Part shown: positions 1 through 10,700 of the stretch, one piece after another | Layout of the letters: each line of letters begins with the position of its first letter | How positions within the stretch are numbered: the stretch's first letter is position 1 | Origin: Nelumbo lutea | Taxonomy: Eukaryota; Streptophyta; Magnoliopsida; Proteales; Nelumbonaceae | Assembly (NCBI GenBank): GCA_022828595.1 | Contig: JAKGHH010000005.1 | Location: forward strand, 25,494,193 to 25,558,192 | Reading direction: 5' to 3' | Length of the DNA stretch: 64,000 nucleotides | Made by a program: the position numbers and the translations under genes | Notes under the pieces: generated by a model | Seen by the model: the letters and a program-made list of their open reading frames with translations, nothing else | Database searches by the model: none | Told to the model about the DNA's origin: nothing

Positions 1-190
1 TTATAATCAACCATACTTATTGAGGTTGGCGATGAATAAATATAATCAACATAGAATTAATGTAGCCAATCCGAATTGATTTGCAATCAAACATTCTTTT
101 TGGCGTTGGCGATTAATAATGCAATCAACATAGAATTAATGTAATTAACCTGATTTGATTTATTGTTGGTGATGAATAATGCAAGCTGGC
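1..190. repeat. Imperfect short tandem repeat
   Basis: About two and a half copies of a 65-78 bp unit. Each copy has a 'gttggcgatgaataa' core followed by 'aatcaacatagaattaatgta' and a 'gatttgattt'-like stretch. The copies are clear by eye near 24-100, 102-165 and 165-190. The array may continue to the left of the window. No coding potential is seen. Confidence 0.6.
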
Positions 191-205
191 ATTGGCAAAG
201 GCCCA

Positions 206-300
206 AGGCCAAGAGATCAAATCAGCCTCCTATAACATTGCTTCATACAATGTCATCTTCGCCGTCTATTGAAAACATCTCTCATCAGTGCTATCAGGTA
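206..300. repeat. Half-copy of the foldback element seen at 562-693 and 18545-18692
   Basis: The stretch begins 'gatcaaatcagcctcctataacat' and later has 'tattgaaaacatctctcatca'. It resembles the reverse complement of the right arm of the foldback at 18545-18692, which contains caaatcagc, ctataacac and ggaacatctctcaatgat in the same order. It is probably a single-armed remnant of that family. Confidence 0.45.
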
Positions 301-561
301 CCGGGATCCCAGGCCTCAGAGTCCAGAGACAGTACGTAGAAACTCCGCCCCAAAATAACCATACTTCACGGACACGGACGAGTGCACGCCCCAGCTCGCT
401 CAGTTGTTGTTCGTGGGTGGGCTATGGGCTATGGGCCAATGGGTGGATCGTCATCATCCAACACACCATGTGGAACAACTGTATCAACCCAGACCTTTCC
501 CAACATAGTTCAGCGAGTATTCTGTTTTTCTTTTTTTCTTTATTAATATGCTATTATGGAG

Positions 562-693
562 TTCAAATCAGATAGCCCCTCACAAGATAGTCCTCTGACG
601 ATAATATCAGATATGATAATATCATCATTGAGAGATATTCCTAATATAAGGAGGAAATGTGCTGTAGGACAATCTTGTGGGGGCTGATTTGAT
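562..693. mobile_element. Small foldback (hairpin) element, copy 1
   Basis: The left arm near 562-598 (caaatcagatagcccctcac, aagatagtcctc) is matched by the reverse complement of the right arm near 655-693 (aggacaatcttgtggg, ggctgatttgat). The middle repeats 'gataatatcag/atgataatatcatc'. The total is about 130 bp and almost all of it folds on itself. A second copy at 18545-18692 has the same order of blocks, so this is a small MITE-like family and not a chance hairpin. No target duplication was identified. Confidence 0.6.
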
Positions 694-720
694 CTCGATA
701 TTATCCGAGTATTCTATTTT

Positions 721-1165
721 TTTTTTTTTTTATTTACTATGCTATCATGTAATTTGAGGTGATTTCACTTTAATACCCCATTACAGTGGGTAGTAAAATT
801 ATCAAAATGCCCTTTACTCTTATATACAATCAAATACATTTATAGACCTATATACAAATTAGTCTATTTCATATGCTGGCAGATGAGGAGCATGGAGTGC
901 CCTCGTATTTGGCAGGTCATTGAAAACTTAGTCCCTTTCACATGCCACCTATATCAAGGGGACTCATTTCCTTTCATCCCGGGTCAAGGAATTCTTCACT
1001 ATGATTTCAAAATGGCATCAAGGCATCTTCGAGAGGAAGTAGATTGGGATGAGATTTTTAGTATATGTTTGGAATCGATGCTACAGTTGCAGTTGTGAAT
1101 TGGAAGTATCATTTTCTCATAAAATGGTGTCTTTTATTTGTTTGTAATTGTTGCTGCCAGGTAGG
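721..1165. other. Intergenic, no recognisable gene
   Basis: A T-run (716-731) is followed by unremarkable sequence. A 71-codon open frame on the plus strand at 883-1098 has no domain or family likeness that I recognise and no neighbouring exon signals, so it is not called as a gene. Confidence 0.5.
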
Positions 1166-1500
1166 ATGTTTCTTGGAGTAACAATAAATTTTTCTATTTG
1201 GTACCAATGCTCCAGGAAAAATTTTTTGTACTTCTACCCATTATCCAATGCTATATCACTGCCAAATCATTGTCCTTATTGGCAGCAACGAGTTGCAGCT
1301 CCAAGAAATGCTAAATTTGGCGTTGCTCCAAACCATGCCTTCCTGATTTCTAAGATGTGGCTTGAAGCATCGTTTTCTATGGAAAAACGGTTCCAAATAG
1401 ATGATTGTTCCCTGGAGCACCATTTTTTTCTATGTGGCGCTGGTGTGGTGTCGTTGTTCCAGGAAACGGCAATGATGCCAAACAACCACTTAGGTTCTGC
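1166..1500. mobile_element. MITE-like element, family with a copy at about 16310-16620
   Basis: The ends are imperfect inverted repeats: 'gtttcttggagtaacaat' on the left and the reverse complement of 'gtcgttgttccaggaaac' on the right. The block from 1276 to 1382 (ggcagcaacgag ... cttgaagcatcgtttt) reappears in reverse complement at about 16350-16470 (acgatgcttcaag ... ctcgttgctgccaataa). This explains open frames on both strands here as artefacts of an inverted-repeat element. Boundaries are approximate. Confidence 0.5.
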
Positions 1501-2568
1501 CCACCACTAATTTGGTTTAATCTCAAAAGAAGACAATGAAAAGTGTTTCTTTTAAAAGGTAATTTTGGGATTTTGAAAGTTTCAAGTCACATGTGACATC
1601 ACATGCATTAGACAATTGATGGAGTACTAACAACAGACGCTAAAGTGGTAATTTTCAGGAGTTCAAATACTATATTGGTACATTTTAAAATTTGGGTACT
1701 AATGTAAGATTATCCTTAATGTATAGTGTATTAATCTGCAATTTATCCTTTTTTGGTAAAATATAAAAATATTTTACACCAATCAAGATTTTCATGAAAT
1801 ATTCAAATTTGGTTCATGAAAAGCTTGATTCAATTTAGTCTAAACTAAGCTTCATACTGAACTCAAACCCAATATATAGGCTTATCTGCTATTTGAGCTG
1901 AACTTGAATCCAATGAAACTCGGCTTGTGAAATTTACAATTTTAATTGAACTCATATTATGTATAATATTTTTGCTATTTATATGTATAAATTTTAATTT
2001 TTATATGTATAAATTATAATTTTTTACATATTTATAGCTCGAATCGAACTCGAATCAAATCTCAATGAACCTCATTTTTTTTTTTTCTGTTGAACCAAAT
2101 ATTAAGCTCGAATCGACTTGACATCACCCCTACATATAATATATGATAAAAAGAACACATACACCAATCACGTTTCGATGGACTTATTATCTTTACCAAA
2201 AAAAACAAAATCAACTTATACTCACATGGGCATGTTTGAGTTCAACCTGTATATCTTTTGAGCAACTTAGAATGTCCAACAGAATCAATAATAGGTCGAC
2301 TATCTCAGAACTTGGGACTTCTTTTTTCGGGAAAAAACAAAAAAGAATTTTCATACTTGAAGAGATTACAAAGCTCCTCCGGGAATGGGTGAGTGCAAAA
2401 TAAATTTCTCATCCACTTCGGAGGTACATCATGATATTCCAAACCACTTACATCAGATGATATAGCTAGTCCTTAGTTGCTATTAGCCCATGCCCTAGAA
2501 GGCTATAAGCCTTTAACATTCTTTGCTCTATGAACATATATACAAAAAAATATATATCATATGTTATC
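1501..2568. other. Intergenic AT-rich DNA, no recognisable gene
   Basis: AT-rich sequence with stretches such as 'aactcgaatc' and a right-hand end 'gacatcacccctac' near 2121-2134. That end resembles the terminus of other plant MITEs, but no matching left end could be defined. No gene is supported. Confidence 0.45.
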
Positions 2569-2733
2569 GGGAAATCTATAATGTGGAAAAGATATGGTAT
2601 GGGAAGAGTTTTGACCAATCAAAACCCATTCATGAATTTTGATAAATAACACTTGATTGGTTACCATTTTTATGATTCTAGTTAATTGATCAGAAAATTT
2701 TCAGATATCATATCTTTTTTATATGATAGTCGA
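2569..2733. mobile_element. MITE, family with copies at 44304-44471 and 49651-49808
   Basis: The left end 'gggaaatctataatgtggaaaagatatgg' and the right end 'catatcttttttatatgatagtcgaac' form an imperfect terminal inverted repeat. The interior 'ttttgaccaatcaaaac ... gaattttgat ... tgattgg' matches the copy inside the intron at 44304-44471 in the same order. The element is about 165 bp and non-coding. Superfamily was not determined. Confidence 0.55.
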
Positions 2734-2966
2734 ACCTATATTATCGCATGGCTTATTCATCTAATGTCATACTACCTTGCTAAGTATGCATACTATTTTT
2801 TATTAATAACTTCCCCAGACTTTTTTTTTACAAAATGCTGGTTCCAGAATTTGATTTCACATCAACGCTGGAATAAACCAACCGATACATTAACCAGTCA
2901 GTCTTGGAATGATTTGTATGAATACTATTTACATAATATAACTAGAATGATACTTAGAGGCATTAG

Positions 2967-3725
2967 TGATGTTGCGCGATTTGACTGCTCCTTGCTGGAG
3001 GATGATTCGGCTTCCAGTCGGACGACGAGCTGAGTAAATCTACAAAACAAGATCAAAGAACCCGGGGTGGCTAGCTCGGCGAGGTCGCTCCGATGCTTAA
3101 GTTTGTAATCTGATGCAAGCTGAGTAGCTTTGGGAGTATAGAGAGCTAGAGAGAAGAAAAATCACGTGTACCTTATGCCATTGGGATTGGAATCTTTATA
3201 AAGTTGAGTATTCGTGGGGCACACGAAAGAGTTCCGGGATATCCGAGATGTGGAGATAGAGTTCACTCCGCTTCCGAAGGAGCAACATACAGGTAAGGCT
3301 TATCTCATTCCACTACCGATTCCCGCGAAATCAGGATAAGTCCTTATCGTGATCTTGGAAAAGTCAAGGTCTGTTAACTTATCGTGATCTCGAGGGATTC
3401 GGGATTCGTTGGAGAGACCTCTGGAGTTGGTTATGCGGGAGTCGGTTATGTGTCGATTAGAGTTGTTGGTTCCGAACTGGAAATTCGGCCTTTTAGTTTT
3501 GAACTGGCTTGAATACCGAGGTACCCCGATGTCGAGGTGAGAGCTGCATCGAGGTGGCCCTACTCCGAGGCGATCCTTAAGCCAAGGTGACATTTGTGCC
3601 GAGGTGACTAAATACACGAGCTCCATTGTTGCGAACTAAACTTGTCAGGCTAAGTTGGCATCTTTTGATTAGGTCGTGTCCACATGCCCCCTTTTTACTA
3701 GGTCGGGCCAAATCACCCTTCATCA
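2967..3725 (-). repeat. 3' LTR of the gypsy element (left in window)
   Basis: A 759-bp LTR read on the minus strand. It starts TGATGAAGGG at 3725, next to the polypurine tract, and ends ...CATCA at 2967. The last part (3030-3190: 'cccggggtggctagctcggcgaggtcgctccgatgcttaag') matches the LTRs at 52719-53522 and 59808-60841, so all three belong to one family. A TATA-like 'ctttataaag' lies near 3190-3203. The left edge at 2967 is inferred from the TG/CA rule and from length agreement with the 804-bp LTR at 52719. Confidence 0.75.
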
Positions 3726-3745
3726 ATTGCCCCCCACTCCCCGAG
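3726..3745 (-). other. Polypurine tract of the gypsy element
   Basis: Read on the minus strand this is ctcggggagtggggggcaat, a purine-rich run directly upstream of the 3' LTR start. The same tract occurs at 50721-50738 in the second element. In LTR retrotransposons it primes plus-strand DNA synthesis. Confidence 0.75.
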
Positions 3746-4035
3746 CCAAGGGTCCCGACCCGATGCGGGGAGTTCATGACGAGTCCAGGTGGATTTGGCA
3801 CGAGGTCCAAGTGGCTTGTTGGGCGAATCGTTGGTCAGACCTGTTTGGCCGCCCGACTCAACCAAGAATAACCCAGGTCGCGTCTAGTCTACGCACGGAC
3901 GTCACATGATCTATAAACTCCATGAAGGTTAAAACACGCGCTAAACCGATTTCAACCTCGGGGGTCGTGCAACCAGTTTTCCTAGGAGCCGTTGGATCAC
4001 TTTGATCTCGATCGTTGATTCTCGGACACAACGGC

Positions 4036-4043
4036 TATAAATA
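4036..4043 (+). promoter_or_regulatory. TATA box of the antisense gene inside the gypsy element
   Basis: A perfect TATAAATA in 'acggctataaataggggg' lies on the strand opposite to gag-pol, about 180 bp upstream of the first plausible ATG (4222) of the antisense gene. It is outside the LTR (which ends at 3725), so the gene appears to have its own promoter. Confidence 0.6.
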
Positions 4044-5064
4044 GGGGGCCCAAGACTCATTTGCTTCGCCACAAGTTTGCTAGCCTTCGGTCTGAGATCA
4101 CGCTCAAGTTCTTTAGCTCGGTGTCTCTTCAATTCGGTGTCTTCCCGAGGTCGTCTTCCTTCAATTTGGTTTCTCTTTGGTGAGTCTTCCCTAGCTCTCC
4201 TTTTCGATTCCATGTCTTTCCATGTCTAGCTTTAGTTTCAATAGTCTTTTAGATGGGAGTGGTGGATCCGCTGGGGCCGAGGTAGGTACCTCTGCATAGG
4301 TCGTAGATCGCCATACCGAAGAAGTTACTTCGGATCAAGATGTGGTCCACGATCTTCCTGAGGTGAAATCACCCCAGGGGGAGCAAGAGGCCTCAGGTGA
4401 TCTGGCGTCCACCTCGCATCAAGGTCGGTAGCTAGATAACTTTGGCCCGTCGACAATGACGGCGGACAGCCTACTGTCCCTAGTAGCTCGATATAGACTT
4501 CTGAACACTTAGTCTATAGTATACCCCTAGACAACTTTCCTTGGGAGCACGGTCACGACGAGATAGTGATCTTTGAGGAGCAACTCGTAGTTGGTCTTCA
4601 TCTTCCACTTCACCCCTTGATAGTCGAAGTCATAAAGCTTTTCAACATTACCATTGACCAGCTACATCCGAACTCCATTCATAATGTAGTAGGAACTATC
4701 TCCCTTTTCCACGACTACAACCTTCCTCTCGATCTTGATATCTTCTCTTCCATTCTTTCTATAAAGAAGAATTTGTCCTGTGTTCTACCCGAATACAGGT
4801 GAACTTACTACCTGTCCCCATGTCTGGGCTATAAACTCTTGCACGAGCTTCCAAACAAGGTCTCGACTTAGAAAAGGTGTTACTTTGTGGTCCGCAACAC
4901 TGAGTGGTGGCCTTTCCCGATCCATTGGAGGGCGGCCATCCAAGACCCCAGTGTCAGGTTGGACCTGAAGACAAGGGAAGCGCTCTGATCTTGGGCGGAG
5001 CTCGGTCTGAAGTTTGTGGACTACATGACCGAGGACAAGCTCGTGCAGGCCGGTCTGAATCCTG

Positions 5065-5133
5065 GTAGGTCATCATTTGTTGTATTTCCTTTGCTTTATC
5101 TTGGTATTGTTTCTAACTGTGCTTTGGTTGTAG
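5065..5133 (+). other. Intron 1 of the antisense gene
   Basis: A 69-bp segment bounded by g|gtaggt and ttggttgtag|ct. It is T-rich, unlike the GC-rich flanks, and removing it joins LNPG to VMDIPATELF. Its length is a multiple of three with no in-frame stop, so the unspliced frame also stays open. Confidence 0.55.
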
Positions 5134-5534
5134 CTGTCATGGACATCCCCGCGACCGAGCTTTTTATAAGTATGAAGAAGGGGAAGAACAAGCGAGCTTC
5201 GAAAAGAGCTCGCGTTGAGTCTCCGCATGCTGCCGTTCCAGAGCCCGAGCAGCCCGAGCAGCCCTCATCCGCCGAGCAACCTCCCATGATCGACCTAGTC
5301 AAGGAGGAATTCGGAAAGCTTTTCCCGCCCTGCGCCCCCGCGGAGGCAATGTCTTCGAAGCCCGCCCCTGCAGCTGCCGCTTCTTCAGGCAGCGATGAAG
5401 CAGCTCAAAATATTCTGACTCCGAAATATAGCCTTCTCAAGAGACAAAGCGCAGTGTATGCCGAGGAGGTTGCTAGATGGGTTGAACTGCCGGTCGCTTA
5501 GATCGGAGCACGAGTGGCTACCCACTGCATGGTG

Positions 5535-5612
5535 GTAGGTTTTCTGACTTTAACTTCATCGATTTTGTACTTAGCTTCTCTAGTGATAAATCTTGTTATC
5601 TTCTCTTGGCAG
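5535..5612 (+). other. Intron 2 of the antisense gene
   Basis: A 78-bp T-rich segment from gtggtg|gtaggt to ttctcttggcag|gtgaac. The donor hexamer is the same as in intron 1. The exon downstream continues with VNSAIHALTYQSEVHLKRAL. Confidence 0.55.
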
Positions 5613-6229
5613 GTGAACTCCGCTATCCACGCCTTGACTTACCAGTCTGAGGTGCACTTGAAGCGGGCTCTCGCAGCTAAGTCTCTTCCCGCGAGGCTCA
5701 CACCGAGCTAAACATGGCCCGTAGTGAAGTTAACTAGCTGAAAAGGATGCGCGGGCTAAGAATGAGCTGATCACACTGTTGATGTCTGAGAAGGAGGAGC
5801 TCGCAGAGCAAAAGGCAACGCTGAAGAGGGAGGTGGAGAATCTCGAGGCCCACTTAAAGGAGCGGACTGAGATACTCCTTCAGGTAGTGGAGGAGGCCAA
5901 GATCAAGGCCATCGAGGAATACAAGGCCTCGGAGGAGTACCGGTGAGAGATGATCGAAGTGAGAACCGCTAGCTATCGCAAAGGCTTCAAGCTCAGTAGG
6001 TGGTTGACCCGGCGTGAGTTCCCCCAGCTCGATCTCAATACCATTACCACCTCGAGGATTACAAAAGAAATGGCCGCCAAAGTTGCTCAGGATCTGAACT
6101 CCGAAGCGAAAAGCGACAATGACCTGCTCGATGACGTTGAGGAGACCGGTGCTGATGAGAGTTGTATGATGGACCCTCTTGCTGAAGCCTCGGACAAGGG
6201 CGAGGAGCCCCGAGACGACTAGAAACCCC

Positions 6230-6889
6230 CCAATCTTCTATATTGTATACCCCGAGCCTCCGAGCTTGGTCCATAGTGGAAATTTCCCCTTTTTTTTGCT
6301 TGTACTCAAAAACTTTTCATCAATGAAATACAAACATTTTGACAATCTTTGTACAAAAATGTTATGTGTACATAACTCCCGAATTGGCGAACTAAACCAA
6401 GTAGGAGTAACATGTAGGTTACCCTGAATTGTCGAGATACCGAGCTGGACTACAAGTAGGGATAATCGAAATAAAATTTTTCTAAGTGTAGGTTACCCTG
6501 AACTGTCGAGCTAATGAGCTAGACTAAGAGTAAGGGTAACTTCGTATATTGTACGCCGAGGTGGGTGGACATTGTAAGGTATATACCCGACCTGTCTGCA
6601 CGGGCTACTCGTTTAGGTGTCGGTTGTCCCTTAGAGCTAATGGGATCAACCTGTTGTTCTATGCCAAGATGGGCTAGACGTCGTAGGGTTTATACCCGAA
6701 CTGTCTATGCCTTGGCATGAGGGCTGATTTGCCTATGCCGAAGAGGCGACTAGGACTTGTCTGCCCATGCTGAAGAGGCGACTAGGACTTGTCTACTCAT
6801 GCCAAAGAGGTGACTGGGATTTGTTCATAGTGCTGAGGTCATATATCATCTTGGCATCATGGCCCTTCGGCTTCTAGCAATGACTCGTA
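6230..6889. other. Non-coding spacer of the gypsy element with short tandem motifs
   Basis: Between the antisense gene and integrase lie repeats of 'taggttaccctgaattgtcgag' (6415 and 6485) and of 'atgccgaagaggcgactaggacttgtct' (6733, 6768, 6799). The second motif also recurs in the second element at 51270-51560, which ties the two elements to one family. Confidence 0.6.
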
Positions 6890-7829
6890 GTCCTCTCTCT
6901 AATTCGGCAATCACAAGTAGTATCTTCTCAGGTTGCCGACGTTTCACGCTTGAGGTACTTGCTTCCCTTCCAAGGTCTCGAGCTCGTACATACCTTCCCC
7001 AAATACCTGTCTTACTTGGCACGGACCTTCCCAGTTTGGTCTGAGCTTACCAACACCGGGCCCAGGTATCATAACCTTCCGAAGAACTTGGTCACCAACA
7101 TGGAAGTGTCGTTTCTTGACCCGGGCGTTATAGTACCAGGCGTTATGCCAGGTTTCGTACTTCTTCCACCAAGTCTAGGTTGGTATGGAGCTTGTCATTA
7201 TTTGTCTCCTCATCGTAGGCCTCCAAGCGTAGTGTAGGCACCTCGATATCTGCTAGGATCACCGCCTCCATGCCGTAAGTGAGGTTAAAGGGAATCTCAC
7301 ACGTGGCAGTCTTGATAGTGGTTCGGTACGCCCAAAGCACACTGGGCAGTTCGTCTACCCACAACACTTTGGCTCGAGCTATGCGAGCTTTCAGTCCACG
7401 GAGTATGGCTCTATTGGTGACTTCCGCTTGCCCGTTCGCCTGGGAGGTGAAATTTTGTTGAATTCCCATCTCAGCACACCAATTCTGAAACTTGACATCA
7501 TCAAATTGCTTCCCATTGTCGGAGATGAGTACTCGAGGTAGCCCGAAGCGACACACTATGTTCCTCCAAAAGAAGTTTTGTATATTGTGGGTTGTGATCA
7601 TTGTTAGGGGTTCTGCTTCCACCCACTTCGTAAAATAGTCCATTGTTACGACCAGAAATCTCCTCTTTCTTGTCGCTGGTGGAAATGGGCCATGACTGTC
7701 GATTCCCCACTGTGCGAAGGGCCATGGGCTGGTGAGGTATTTGAGGTCAGTAGCAGGTCGGTGGTGGATGTTGGCATGCCTCTGACACTTGTCGCACTTC
7801 TTGACGAGCTCGAGTGCGTTTGCCTTCAT
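6890..7829 (-). pseudogene. Gypsy integrase (end of pol)
   Basis: The frame at 7143-7829 begins with the zinc-binding region (KKCDKCQRHANIHH). It keeps the DDE catalytic triad: D in WGIDSHGPFPP, D in LISDNGKQFD, and E in NGQAEVTNRAI. It ends with the capsid-like 'YRTTIKTATCEIPFNLTYGMEAV' region. Below 7143 the minus strand still encodes the C-terminal part (YNARVKKRHFHVGDQVLRKV, near 7080-7140) after a stop, running to about 6890. Integrase inserts the element's DNA copy into the genome. The catalytic residues survive, but flanking stops break the pol frame. Confidence 0.88.
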
Positions 7830-8025
7830 CGTGGTTTAGTAGTAACCTTGTCGCAATGCCTTCTAGGCGAGAGCCCTGTCCCCCCAAGTGTCCGCCGCAC
7901 AAACCTTCATGGGTATTGCAGAGAACGAGCTCGGCCTCTGAGGGTCACAAGCAGCAAGTAGGGGAGTGTGAAAGATCTCCTATACAATTGTTTGTCTATG
8001 ATGACGTACTTAGTCGACTGGCGCT

Positions 8026-8600
8026 CTACCCTTTGGGTCGCATTGCGTTTTGCAGGGAGGATCCCTGAAGCAGATAACTCACGAGTGGGTCAATCCAGCT
8101 CAGCTCTGCTTGTGTTACAGGAGCGACCTCTCCTGCCCCCCCAAGAATGTTAGGCCAAGGTAAGTCCTCTATATACACGGTCTGCATGGTGTTGCTGCTT
8201 GTGATAGCTAATTGGGATAAGGCGTTGGCCTCAGTGTTCTCGGAACTCGGGATTTGCCTAATGAAGTAGGAGATGAAGCCACATAGTATTTCCCTGACTT
8301 TGGCCAAATAAGTTGCCATGGTGGTGTTGCGGGCTTCGTATTCGCCACTGACTTGGTTGACCACGAGTTGAGAATCGTTGCATATGACAATATGCTTAGC
8401 CTTCACTTCGTTTGTTAGAGTGAGCCCGACGACTAGTGCTTCGTTGTTCGATGCTGCAAACCTAAATCAGAGCGCATATTCCAGCTTCACCCCACTTGGA
8501 CCGTATAGAATTATTCTCGCACCACTTCCTTGTTGATTGGACAAGTCGTCAACGTGGAGGATCCAGGGCTCCTCATCCCAGGTCGGACCTGCTCCAACCG
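8026..8600 (-). pseudogene. Second (additional) RNase H domain of Tat pol
   Basis: Downstream of the first RNase H the minus strand encodes 'WILHVDDLSNQQGSGA' (8530-8575), 'NNEAL' (near 8445), 'VICNDSQLVVNQVSGEY' and 'ENTEANALSQLA' (8026-8406). These are the four acidic-site regions of a complete second RNase H fold, as known for plant Tat elements. Two catalytic positions look altered: the usual DGS is DLS, and the usual AD-L near the end is AN-L. An in-frame stop separates the two halves near 8466, so the domain is probably inactive. Confidence 0.78.
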
Positions 8601-8639
8601 GGATTGGTGCCGCACTGGTTGAAGCTTTCGCCGTGTGCT

Positions 8640-9208
8640 CGAGCTCGACTAGATCGGGAGTTGTAGTATTGAACGTACATTCTGCCATGAAATTGGCTAA
8701 GGCTTGGGCTTTAATTGTCGTTCGAGGTTTGTACTGGATGTCATACTCGCTGAGTTCGATAGCCCATTTTGTCAATCTGCCAGACATCTCGGGCTTGAGC
8801 ATGATCTTTCTCAGAGGCTTGTTGGTGAAAACGGTGATGGTGTGGGCTTGGAAGTATGGACGAAGCTTCCGAGCTGCTACGACTAGCACGTACGCCAGTT
8901 TCTCGATCTTCGGATACCTTGTTTCAGCATCCTACAGAACCTTGCTAACATAGTAGATGGGTCGTTGGACCCGATCTACCTCTTTGGTCAGTACCGAGCT
9001 GGCCACTTCGTCACTCATGGAGAGGTACAACTATAAATATCCCCTTCCTCAGGTCGAGTCAGAACCGGGGTACTAGCTAAGTATCTTTTTAGCTCGTCAA
9101 AGGCGAGCTGACACTCTGCGGTTCACTCGAAGTCCTTACTCTTTTTTATAGCCTTAAAGAAATGTAGGTAGCGATCTGCCGACTTATACATTAAACGGCT
9201 CAGAGCGG
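8640..9208 (-). pseudogene. First RNase H domain and RT connection of pol
   Basis: The frame at 8467-8889 starts with AARKLRPYFQAHTITVFTNKPL, followed by 'LTKWAIELSEYDIQYKPR'. This is the standard Ty3/gypsy RNase H signature region. The preceding stretch to 9208 holds RT thumb/connection sequence broken by stops and a frameshift. This domain normally degrades the RNA of RNA/DNA hybrids during reverse transcription. Confidence 0.75.
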
Positions 9209-10427
9209 CTATCCGACATTCAGCCTCTGAACCTCTTTCAGTTTGTAGGGTGGTCTCATATCTAAGATGGCCTTTATTTTTTCAGGGTTGGCTTTAATGC
9301 CACGTCGGTTGACTATGTAGCCCAAGAATTTACCTGAGGTGACCCCGAAGACACACTTGTTGGGATTTAATTTCATGTTATACTTTCGTAAAATTTTGAA
9401 AACATTTTGCAAATCATTTAATAAAAATTTTGAAAATTGGGTCTTAACGACCATGTCATCTACATAACATTCAACTTTATTGCCGATTAACGACTCAAAA
9501 ATCTTATTTACAAGTTTTTGAAAAGTTTCCCTGGCATTTTTTAGTCCGAAGGGCATAACCTTATAGAAGTACAATCTTAGCTCAGTTATAAAGGTCGTCT
9601 TTTCTTCACCGGTGGTGCATTCTGATATGGTTGTAACCAGAGTATGCATCCAGAAAGCTCAACAACTCATGCCTTGAGGTCACATCCTCTAGGCGGTCGA
9701 TCTTGTGCAGCGGGAAACAGTCTTTTGGGCAAGCTCTATTTAGATCAGTATAATCGACGCACATGCGCCATTTACCGTTGGCCTTTTTTACCAAAACTGG
9801 GTTAGCTACCAAGCTCTGGTAATGGACTTTTCTAATGAAGTCTGCTGCTAAAAGCTTCTCGACCTCTTCATCGACTATCCTCCAGCATTGCGGGGCGAGA
9901 TTGCGCATTTTCTGTCTAACTGCCTTGACTAAGGTATCGGTATTTAACTTGTGAGTTAAAATTTTAGAGCCTAATCCGAGCATTTCCACCGTGGACCAAG
10001 CAAATATATCTAAATTTTGAAGTAAAAAGCTTACCAGCTGAGAATGAAGTGGCTCCTCGATCGAAGCGCCAATCTGGAGGGTCTTAGCTAGATCATCAGT
10101 CGAGACCAGGATGTGAATTGTCTCCTCCGTCGGTGTAGCTTGCTCCTTGGCATACTCCATAGGTCGCTCGAGCTTGATGTCAGCCGCTAGTTTGGTTTTC
10201 CTCTTGAGGGCGGCTATGTAGCATTTGTGAGATTCGAGCTGATCTCCTCGCGCAACCCCTACTCCATAGTCCGTAGGGAACTTCATTGCCAAGTAGTAGG
10301 TGGATACTACCGCACGTAGGGCGTGCGTAATGGGCCGACCTACTATGGCATTGTAAGGAGATGGGGTTGCGACTACCAGAAACATGTGCTCAAACATCGC
10401 TATGTTTGGCCACATGCCGACCTCCAC
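9209..10427 (-). pseudogene. Reverse transcriptase of gypsy pol
   Basis: Two overlapping frames (9606-10427 and 9209-9649) together give a gypsy RT. The first holds PSPYNAIVGRPITHALRAVVS (protease/RT linker), 'NPVLVKKANGKWRMCVDYTDLN', 'CPKDCFPLHKID' and 'FLDAYSGYNHIRM'. The second continues with 'YKVMPFGLKNARETFQK' and the catalytic 'YVDDMVVK', then 'KCVFGVTSGKFLGYIV'. A frameshift near 9610-9650 joins the two. All key RT motifs are readable, and YVDD is intact. Confidence 0.9.
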
Positions 10428-10700
10428 AGGTACTGAAACTCACCCTAGGGGTCTGACCTCCTCGCCGTTGAAGCCTACCAGGGGAGTATCTGTCAGCTTT
10501 AGGTTGCTTTCCTAGAGCTGCATCTTGTCGAAGACGTCTTTGAACAGTATGTCGGTCGAGCTACCTGAGTCCACTAGGATGTGCTTGACTTCGAAGTCAT
10601 TGAGCCTTAGCTTTATCACTAGGGCGTCGTCGTGAGGATACTATATCCCACGTGCATCATCCTCCGTGAAATAAATAGGCTCCTCAATTCTAGGTTGCTT
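10428..10700 (-). pseudogene. Aspartic protease of gypsy pol
   Basis: On the minus strand at about 10515-10640 the translation reads 'VIKLRLNDFEVKHILVDSGSSTDILF', with the catalytic DSG motif near 10560. In-frame stops follow, for example after 'FDKMQL' near 10520. This enzyme normally cleaves the Gag-Pol polyprotein. Confidence 0.7.

Larger units (their letters stand above)
4222..6222 (+). pseudogene. Antisense additional ORF of the Tat element, with introns (Transposase_28-like)
   Basis: This gene runs opposite to gag-pol between integrase and the 3' LTR. It begins at ATG 4222 (MSSFSFNSLLDGSG...). Around 4560-4760 it encodes VGLHLPLHPLIVEVIKLF and IDQLHPNSIHN, a pattern typical of the plant 'putative gypsy type transposon' (Transposase_28) family. 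A Lys/Arg-rich stretch follows the first intron (about 5175-5215), then a Pro/Glu/Ala-rich part, a long coiled coil (about 5740-5940, KEELAEQKATLKREVENLE) and the tail 'YRKGFKLSRWLTRREFPQLDL'. Two introns are visible, 5065-5133 and 5535-5612; both begin gtaggt and end in a pyrimidine-rich tract plus AG, and splicing joins the flanking frames. Stops (for example TAG near 4297, 5499-5501) and at least one frameshift show decay. Function is unknown; DNA or chromatin binding is only a guess. An aatgaaat at 6321 could direct polyadenylation. Confidence 0.65.

Noticed and set aside
5096..5302. Minus-strand frame in the antisense gene
   Set aside because: It opposes the spliced plus-strand gene and shows only low-complexity Cys/Gly/Ser composition.
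6733..6830. Regularly spaced short repeats that might suggest a CRISPR array
   Set aside because: Repeats are degenerate, spacers nearly absent, the context is a plant retrotransposon and no cas genes occur.
7279..8953. Plus-strand frames across 6859-8953
   Set aside because: They oppose integrase and RNase H coding regions on the minus strand and have no domain of their own.
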